From: Benincasa hispida
Lineage: Eukaryota > Streptophyta > Magnoliopsida > Cucurbitales > Cucurbitaceae
DNA length: 64,000 bases
Assembly (NCBI RefSeq): GCF_009727055.1
Contig: NC_052360.1
Span: forward strand, 63,478,525 to 63,542,524
Direction of reading: 5' to 3'
Shown here: one piece after another, positions 56,542-64,000 of the stretch
Layout of the letters: the number at the start of each line of letters is the position of its first letter
How positions within the stretch are numbered: the first letter of the stretch is position 1
Program-made: the position numbers and the translations under genes
The notes under the pieces: generated by a model
Told to the model about the DNA's origin: nothing
What the model saw: the letters and a program-made list of their open reading frames with translations, nothing else
Databases searched by the model: none

Positions 56542-58204
56542 CTATCTCTCCACCCCTCCAAAATATGGGTACCCCTACACCAAATTTTTTAATGTGGGAT
56601 TCTCCAACCAAAAATTTGGTTCTCTTTTGAAAGTTAAATTTACACCCAATAATATTTATAAAAAAAAAAAAATTAAACTTAAACAGAATAAAAATAATTT
56701 TTACTATTTCAAACACGACCTAGGATTTCTCTTTTCCTTTTTTAAAGAGCACAAATTTATTTGAAATTAAATTAATAAAATGGATTCTTTATGAAAGTTG
56801 GACTCCTTTCCTTGTCTCCTAAGATGGTCAAAAGTTAGTTTCATTCAATGTTCACATTGTTTAATGGGTCAAAGGATTCCTTAAGTTGGGGTTACTTTAT
56901 TTATTTTTATTGTTTTCTTTTTCACATTTTGAGTTTGGGTTAAGCTAAGACGTCATATGGGTGACGATGATTCAAAAAAATATCAATTTATACTCTTAAA
57001 TTTTTTATAGTATCAATTTAAATTTTAAATTTTTATAAGTATATTAATTTACATTTTTCATAATATTTTATTTAATAAAAATTATGTGAAATTTATAATT
57101 TTATCAATTAATCATCTAAACTATTATAAATAAATCAATTCAGATTCTCTGTTAATATTTATCATTCATAAAGTCTAATCTACTTTTTTTTAATCCAACA
57201 TTTGAAGAAGTCTATACACGTGAAAGAATTGAATTCATAAATAATTTCAAAATTATACTCTTGATAAATGGTCTAAATTGATTCATTAATAAAAATTTAG
57301 AATTTTAATTGAAACAATTATATGTTTCATAATTAAATCTGAAAAATGGTGTTAATTGATATACTTACAAAAATTTAGGGTTTAAAAAAATATAACTCCC
57401 AAATTTTAGAAATGTAAATAGAAGATTTTCCTTAAAATTATTTTTTTAAGAATAGGAAATTTTCTACCGTGTATATAATCATTGTATTTTAGGTTAAAAT
57501 ACCATTTTAGTCAATTTTTTAAGAAACTAATAACATTTTAGTCTGTATATTTTAGGATTTATTCTATTTTAATACAGATACTTTCAAACATCTAATTTTA
57601 CTCCTTACACGTTATACCTTTAATAAATGATAAAATTATTGCTATAATTTCAAAGCCCACGTATTAAAATGATATTTCAACCTAATACGAAAAGAAAGTC
57701 CCATAGAATAGGGCAAAGGGCCAAATAAGAGAGAAGTCGTGGAAAGAGTATAAGTATAGATACTTTTATTGTGATGACTTTATTGTAATCTCAAAAAAAG
57801 TTATTCCAATTTATCCCCTAGATGTTAGGCAATTCAAAAGTTCTTAACATATGAACAAACATAGGTACAAAATTAAAGTCGATGAACTAATATCCTTTTC
57901 TTTTAATTTTGAAACCTTATTAAATTAAATGTAAATCTCGTAGATTGCGAATTCTGTCAATCTGAATACAGCTTAGTTGATAAATGTATCAATTATTGTT
58001 TTAAGAAATCAATGATTCGATTTCTTACGTCATAATTGTTGAACTCAGAAATATCATAAACTATGATTTGAAATATATAAATTATACTAGCATGTATTCC
58101 TACAAGTTTAGAAAACATTTTTAGATCAAAGATGGAAAAATCATCTATTAAATAGAATACAACTTAACTAGTTAGTAATCAAATTGTATTAGTTTGTTTA
58201 ATGT
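56542..58204. other. Distal part of duplicated block B
   Basis: No gene. Contains agacgtcatatgggtgacga (about 56950) and tatcccctagatgttaggca (about 57815), matching block A. Confidence 0.5.
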
Positions 58205-58700
58205 AATCTAGTATGGTTCACATGAGATTTATAGAGAAATGTGTTTCGTGGAGTTGAACTTGTGTTTATGTTAATTTACGTGGAAGTGATTCAATCTCTA
58301 GTAGTTGATCCTTTGATTTTGTCTATAGAAGCGTATGACTGATTTGAGGAAACGAAACACATGGATGTTCTTAAAATTGGAGTCTTGGAAGAATACTTAT
58401 ATTTTTTAAAAGACTTCATTCTTCGGGACTTAAAGAGTCTTCTAATAGTTGAGAGAATTTTTTCTAATCGGAGTCTAGAATTTCTAAACCCTTCAAATGA
58501 AAGAAAACTATTCTATTTATAGAGTCCCTACGGGTCATATGGGATTTAACTTATTAATTCATGGACTTGGCCCTTGGGCCAAATGAATTGGATATTAGAC
58601 TTAGTTAACATTGGTGAAATTAAGCCTTTAGGTTGATCAGACATATAACAAAATTTAAACTTTTGTTTGGAAAAATAATAAAAAGTTTAAAAAATTGTGA
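58205..58700 (-). repeat. LTR of family L2, copy 2 (reverse)
   Basis: On the minus strand it shares with 54379-55000 the words gactctataaatagaa, aaaattctctc and, near its end, acaagttcaactccacgaaa followed by catgtgaacc. It also has a ggcccaagggcc pair at 58570-58581. No coding sequence attached. Confidence 0.5.
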
Positions 58701-58897
58701 AAATGGCAAAATAGATTATAATATTAAAAAATAATAATTAACAATTGACACAATTACCCCAAAGCTAGCGCACATGCATAACGTTCTAAATTCTAAAGGT
58801 TAAAGTTTCAAAACCATTTTAAAACAACAAAAACACTCTACCTAAACAACTATCATGATAAATAATGCATTCTGACAAGTGTCTAATCTACACTTAT

Positions 58898-60959
58898 TGT
58901 TAGGTTTTATGCCCTAAAACTCGTAAATAGTAAATGTAAATAATTGTCTGTCATCAATAAAAAGTTATTAGTATTATTTCAATAAATGTTATTGATTGTG
59001 TTATATTCATTTTTGTCTTAATAACCCTAAATCTAATAAACTAACATCCCAGGTTATCTTATGAGTTTTGAACTGTATGTGAAGACATACATGAATCAAT
59101 GTTCAAGATACAGCCTAAAGGGTCTATAGTATAGGGATAAGGTTGGATACCTTATCTTGGTGACACTATGGATATGACTCACTTTGTATTTGATACAAAT
59201 ACAATGATCCAACACGTTCGTGTAAGTGACATGTGAGTGAGGGTACCCTATACAACGAGTTTGCATAAAACCGGACCGCGGAATAGTAACCACTAGATGT
59301 AACTCTATGGACTAGTTAGGTTTCTATTTCAATAGGATGACCTAGACAACTTAGTATTAATCCTAAGTCTATTATGAACTCCTGTTCACGAGGGATTTTT
59401 CTTTGATTTGTATGGGTGAGAGTGGCTAATTTGCTGACTCAATATGCTACCATTTTGGGGATAACACCGAATGAGGAGCTGGGAACATAATAATAAAAGA
59501 TGGATTTCAATCCTTCCCGACTATAGAGTAAATAGATGAGTGCTCCTTTAAGTAGTGTCTCCTAGACTTGAACAAAGGGTCCTACCCTCTTACTGGCCCG
59601 AGAGGGGTTTCTGTTTAATGGTTGGACCATAAACAAGTTGTTCATTATAGGAGCACTGATACTTAATGGTACAGAGGTAATCAAGGGGTAAAAGGGTAAT
59701 TTGACCCAAATAGTGTTACAAACACTCGCGAATGACTAACTTGTTGTTATTGGTTCATATCTTGGACACTGGACACAAAAATATATCTGCAGCGAGAGGA
59801 GTGTAGATGTGAGTCTTTAGTGGAGTGTACCCACATTTAATGAATATTGATTAATTTGGTTAATGAGTCTAGCCAATTAACCTCATATCGTTGGAGCTTC
59901 TGATTTGTAGCTCCATGAGGTCTCCATCCTAGCTCATAAAGAGAATTGAGGTAATTATGCCTTGAATTGAGTTTGAAATGTTAAAATTCACTTAGGAAAA
60001 TGATATAACATATAATGATACATTATAATATAAAGTTTATATTTTAATTAAACTTTATAGTATAATTTTAGTCTTGGATATGATTCAAAATTTATTTTAA
60101 TTTATGGGAGCATGAAATATTTGAAGGAGTTCAAATATTAGTTTAATATGAATTAGATTTATATTAAAACTATAGATTAAAATTAGTGTGTATTAGATGC
60201 ACATTAAAACTATAGATTGTGAGAGAAATACAATTGAATATGATTCAAATGTAGACTAAATTAAATATTTGATATTTTATTTAGTAATTAATTAATTGAA
60301 GAAATAATTAATTATTAATTTAATTTAATTTAATTTTAAAAATAACTAAATTAAAACTATAGGTTAAGTAAGAGATGTTTCATTTAAATATGATTTAAAT
60401 GAAATCATTAATTAAATAAGATTTAATTAACTATTAAATTAATTTATTTCATTTTTAATTAAATCAAATGATAACTCCCACGTAGAGGAGTTATCTGAAA
60501 TGTAAGATAGCTCCCATATTTCCCCTCTCTCCATTTGCAGGTGATAGCTTTTCTCCACACGGAACAACTATGTGCAGTTTTGCAGGTTATAGCTTTTCCC
60601 CACATAAAATAATTTCAAGCTCTCCAAAATTGTTCTTTTCTTCCCAATTCATTTGGTTCCCATAAACCAATACTCAAAAATTCTCACAGAATAGGAAGGA
60701 AGCCCATTGGTGGTGTTCAAGAAACCTCAAGGAGAAGTGGTCTTATCAATCGAGTCTTAAACCATAGTATGTTTCCTTTTTGTTTGTAGGATTTATTTTA
60801 TAATGCATGCTTAACCTATAATTTTATAGTAGGTTGTATTTATTTTTGGTCTCTGTGATTTTCTGATTTTTCCCAGTGTACTGATATACCACGCTTTCTA
60901 AATTAATTTCGAGAAAAGGTCCTGATATTTTTCACTATGTTAGGGATTTTATCCCTACA
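58898..60959 (+). repeat. Solo LTR, 2,062 bp
   Basis: Opens TGTTAGGTTTTATGCCCTAA and closes TTAGGGATTTTATCCCTACA (TG...CA with short inverted ends). Flanks are CTTAT (58893-58897) and CTTAC (60960-60964), a 5-bp target duplication with one mismatch. No internal region or second LTR is present. Middle blocks are shared with the LTR of copia element 3, so a copia origin is likely. Confidence 0.7.
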
Positions 60960-60964
60960 CTTAC

Positions 60965-61229
60965 AACAACTTATTAGCACCCTAAACAAGCATTTATTTA
61001 AACCAAAAACTCAACCAAATCTATTGCCAACAAAATCAAATTAGGTATTTCAGAAGTCTCACGGTGCCCCCAAAACAACTTCAAGGGAAGAAAGAAAGTG
61101 CTTTTGGTGCCCTAAAGTAGCTTAATGGCAAGAAAATAAAGAAGTGCTTCTGTTGCTTTGAAATCATTAAGCCTCAAACACCATCAACGTGAGTACAGAA
61201 ACAACTTCTCCACAGGTATCGACTCTTAA
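60965..61229. other. Spacer
   Basis: No gene seen; gtgctttnngtgccctaaa(g) and aagaaagtgctt words are repeated at 61070-61170. Confidence 0.4.
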
Positions 61230-62010
61230 CCCTTGACGAATATTTCTTTTGTTTCATCAATCCTTTCGGAATAATGAGTCTTAATCTGCAATTGGTTTCG
61301 ATAATAAAGCCACTTCTTTACTGATTCGAGTGAGAGAGGAAGGTCAAGTCTTGCATCCACTACAACTATTTTTATCATTAGAACATTTTTTATAGGTAAA
61401 CAAAACTAAACAATTCACAAACTTTCTTCTAGTCCATGCATTCAATCTGTTCTAACTCTCATTTGCCTGTTGATATTAAAATTGGCTTCAATGGGAATAC
61501 CATATTGACAAGACTCAAAATCTTGAAAATCAACGATTTCAATGTTGCCCTGAGGAAGTTGGGAAGAATAATCAATTTTTGCTAATTCATTATTCAAATA
61601 CAGTGTATTTCCAGTGTTTGGGGCAACAGATGAGACATGGTCAACCACTACAAATAAATCGATTTGGGGGGACTCTGATAAAACTGACATAAACTACAAA
61701 ATATCTCTATATTCAACAATCCTAATGAGATTCGAATGGGTGGAACCAACCCAGTATATTGTCAAGCGAGATATAGTTAACTCACCGGAAGAAAAAAGCT
61801 ACCTTGGATATAATCCAAAAATTGTTGGAACGATCGATTTGACGAAATATGCACCTTAAAAGCTTGAAAATCATGGTTATGAGAATTCTCATCCCCATTA
61901 ACTGTCAAACATAAGTCTAATTTGTTTAAGGTCATAAAAAAAAACAATAACATGAGAAGAAAAGCACAACAAACCAAAAATCGATAGTCGCCTTGTGTCA
62001 ATAACAAAAA
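61230..62010 (-). pseudogene. Decayed MULE (MuDR-like) transposase fragments
   Basis: Minus strand. Three open pieces carry no intact protein: 61777-62007; 61442-61690 (SESPQIDLFVVVDHVSSV, acidic linker-like); and about 61235-61385, which reads DARLDLPLSLESVKKWLYYR, reminiscent of the conserved ARxLPIxxLxExIRxxxxxWFxxRR region of plant MURA transposases. Order and spacing suggest a heavily deleted copy. The identification is by resemblance only. Confidence 0.35.
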
Positions 62011-62599
62011 GTTATTTTACGATAATGATGGCTATTTTTTTTTTCAAATCGTTAAAATAATATAATATGGTAAAACTTTAAATAAAATAGTGATTAAATA
62101 TGAAATATGTACAATTGAATCTAATAACATATACAAAACAATTTAACCTTAAAAAATATGGAAAAATATCTGGTTAATTTAATAAGAATATGTATAAAAT
62201 AATGAAAAACAATTCAAACATTTGAATAAATTTAAAATTTGATTACATAAAATGAAATTTGCTAATATGGATATCTAAAATATAAATTTGGTAGAAGAAT
62301 CTAGATATTTAATTCAATTAAATTGATTAGAAAAGTGGTTAAATAGAATATAAATTAATAATAAAATATGGATTGAAACATAACTATGTGAGAAAAATCA
62401 GGAAGGGTGGGTATTTTCAAGAAGACGGTCATTTTTTTGTTTTACAAAATTAATCGACTAGAGTAAAAGTGGGAAAGTAAGGCATCAACAATTACCATGT
62501 ATACATAACCTATCATTGTTTATGACTATACACTTGCTATGTATTTGTAGTTTCATCAATAACAAAAGCTACGAACTAGACAAATGTAAAACAAGGATT

Positions 62600-62930
62600 T
62601 GAAAATTCGTGACACGTGAGTTAACATAAATCTTATTATTGGCTGGTTTTGAATGTCATTTTTCAAAACTAAACTCTAAAATTTGTCATACGCTTCAATT
62701 CCCCTCCGTCTTTGGCTCAATTGAACATGAGTCTAAATATTAATATTAAATTAGATCAAATTAGTTTATTTGATCCATTGGTCAGAACGAAACACATGAC
62801 ATTATTAGATCCGCTAACTTGTGTCATCAATTTCAATTTGGGATACATGTCATTTTTTTTTTGATAATTTGTGATCTCATCATTAATTTGAGAAATGATG
62901 TGGCGATTTATAATCGGTCAATATTTTTAT
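62600..62930 (-). repeat. LTR of family L2, copy 3 fragment (reverse)
   Basis: On the minus strand: cacatcatttctcaaattaatgatgagatcacaaattatc, then atgacatgtatcccaaattg, aligning in order with the first ~120 bp of 54379-55000. Truncated. Confidence 0.5.
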
Positions 62931-64000
62931 TTAAAAAATGTACAATTCGATGTTAAATTACAAAATTGGTCCATATAATTATTTGAAAGTTAGAATGTGT
63001 AAGGTTTTATCAAACGATAAAGATAAATTTTGATTCTTAAAGCATATAGACTATATATTAATTTTCTCTAAATTACAAGAACTAAGTGGTCAATAAAGGT
63101 TATGAATTTAATAAAAGACTGAGAGGAAATGAGTTGAATATATGGTAAACCACCTTCCTAGAATTCAAAATCCTATAAATTTTCTTGACACATGACTTTA
63201 GATTTAATTTAAATTGACCTCTATACATTATCTTCTTGCTTTCTTTGCCTCATTAAATAGTTTTTCTCTCCATCAAGAAGTCCTATTCAAGTTCTAAACC
63301 TAGACCGAGAAGAGACGTAATCCCGTACAAGATCAATATCATGGATTAAGACATGTTACTCTAACTCACATTATTGAGAAAATCATCTAGTTCAAAGATC
63401 TTGACTTTTATTGTTTTTATAAATAGTTAATTGTACGATCATCTAAGTTAAAATTTAGGCCCAAATGTTATAGGTTCAGGTTAGTAATATTAATCGAGGT
63501 GCATGGAAGCTGGTCAAGATACTCATCGAGATTTTTTTTTAAAATAAAAAAATTATATATTTGTAGTTGCATATAATTTTAGGAATAAGATTTGTAGGAA
63601 TTGAATTCCTTCATTTCTTATATCAAGATTCCCATAAAAGTTGGGCATGCTTCAATTGTTTACACTTGTGGGATGGGAAGGCAACATACATTCAAAAGTG
63701 GGTGTTTTAATTAAAGGAATCAAATTCCCAACCCTAGCCATCCCTATCCAATCTTTTTTTTTTTTTTTTTTTTCATTTTACAAAATTAAAAAATTAAATT
63801 AAAGCCATTCCCATTTCTAGAGATGTACTTTCACTTTTGAATTATTTTCCTCTTTTTTGAAGAAAATTATTATTATTATTATTCCATTTTCAATTCAACA
63901 TAATTTCAATTAAAGATTTTTTAACTTTAAGGAAAATTTTAGTTTTTATAAACTTATCTTTGTATCAATTTTAACATCGTTTCATCAAATTTCTTCTTAA
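62931..64000. other. AT-rich spacer to window end
   Basis: I see no gene; T-run at 63752-63773 and a short (ATT)n tract near 63867. Confidence 0.5.

Noticed and set aside
56471..56764. 97-aa frame spanning the N gap
   Set aside because: It includes undetermined bases and an AT-rich, Lys/Asn/Phe-rich tail.

Overview
This is a 64 kb piece of plant nuclear chromosome, almost certainly from a eudicot. The reasons are spliced genes of plant-specific families (a group VII AP2/ERF factor, an organellar RNA-editing MORF protein), TATA and GGCCCA-type plant promoters, very AT-rich spacers, and dense Ty1/copia, Ty3/gypsy, hAT-like and CACTA-like transposon remains. Repeat texture and gene spelling remind me of cucurbits, but the sequence alone does not settle the species. 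I saw no rRNA, credible tRNA gene or CRISPR array.

Only five genes are well supported. (1) 9179-9778 (+): an intronless 199-aa Ser/Gly-rich protein with one C-terminal hydrophobic segment, resembling plant FERTILITY RESTORER RF2-type glycine-rich proteins. (2) 15071-16292 (-): a two-exon group VII ethylene response factor whose Met-Cys N-degron lies on its own exon. (3) 23248-29620 (-): a four-exon mitochondrial MORF3-type editing factor; its second intron is 5.4 kb and holds an antisense truncated gypsy element, itself hit by an hAT-like element. (4, 5) 34104-34388 (-) and 52549-52818 (-): a diverged pair encoding an unrecognised 94/89-aa basic, proline-rich protein. The pair sits in two collinear duplicated blocks (about 33.8-37.5 kb and 52.3-57.9 kb) and shares promoter motifs.

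Layout: 0-1.9 kb copia remnant (-); 2.98-7.87 kb a structurally complete but mutated copia element (-) with 139-bp LTRs, TA...TA termini and a TATAT target duplication; 8.9-9.8 kb RF2-like gene; 10-15 kb AT-rich spacer; 15.1-16.4 kb ERF-VII gene; 16.5-22.9 kb spacer with small repeats; 23.2-29.6 kb MORF3 gene with nested elements; 30.9-31.6 kb foldback element; 33.8-37.5 kb duplicated block A; 38.7-41 kb CACTA-like ends and minisatellites; 41.1-48.35 kb a wrecked copia element (-) with a second hAT-like insertion; 48.4-49.9 kb repeat-derived spacer; 52.3-57.9 kb duplicated block B, with an LTR insertion and a 15-N gap; 58.2-62.9 kb LTR pieces, a 2.06-kb solo LTR and a MULE-like transposase relic.

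Two places are not natural sequence: 47132-47169 is a perfect 38-bp palindrome of Tn5 mosaic ends (the Nextera mate-pair junction) flanked by an exact 75-bp duplication, and 56527-56541 is an assembly gap. I found no clearly novel biological system. The best leads for new biology are the unrecognised paralogous small genes with conserved promoters and the heavily invaded MORF3 intron.
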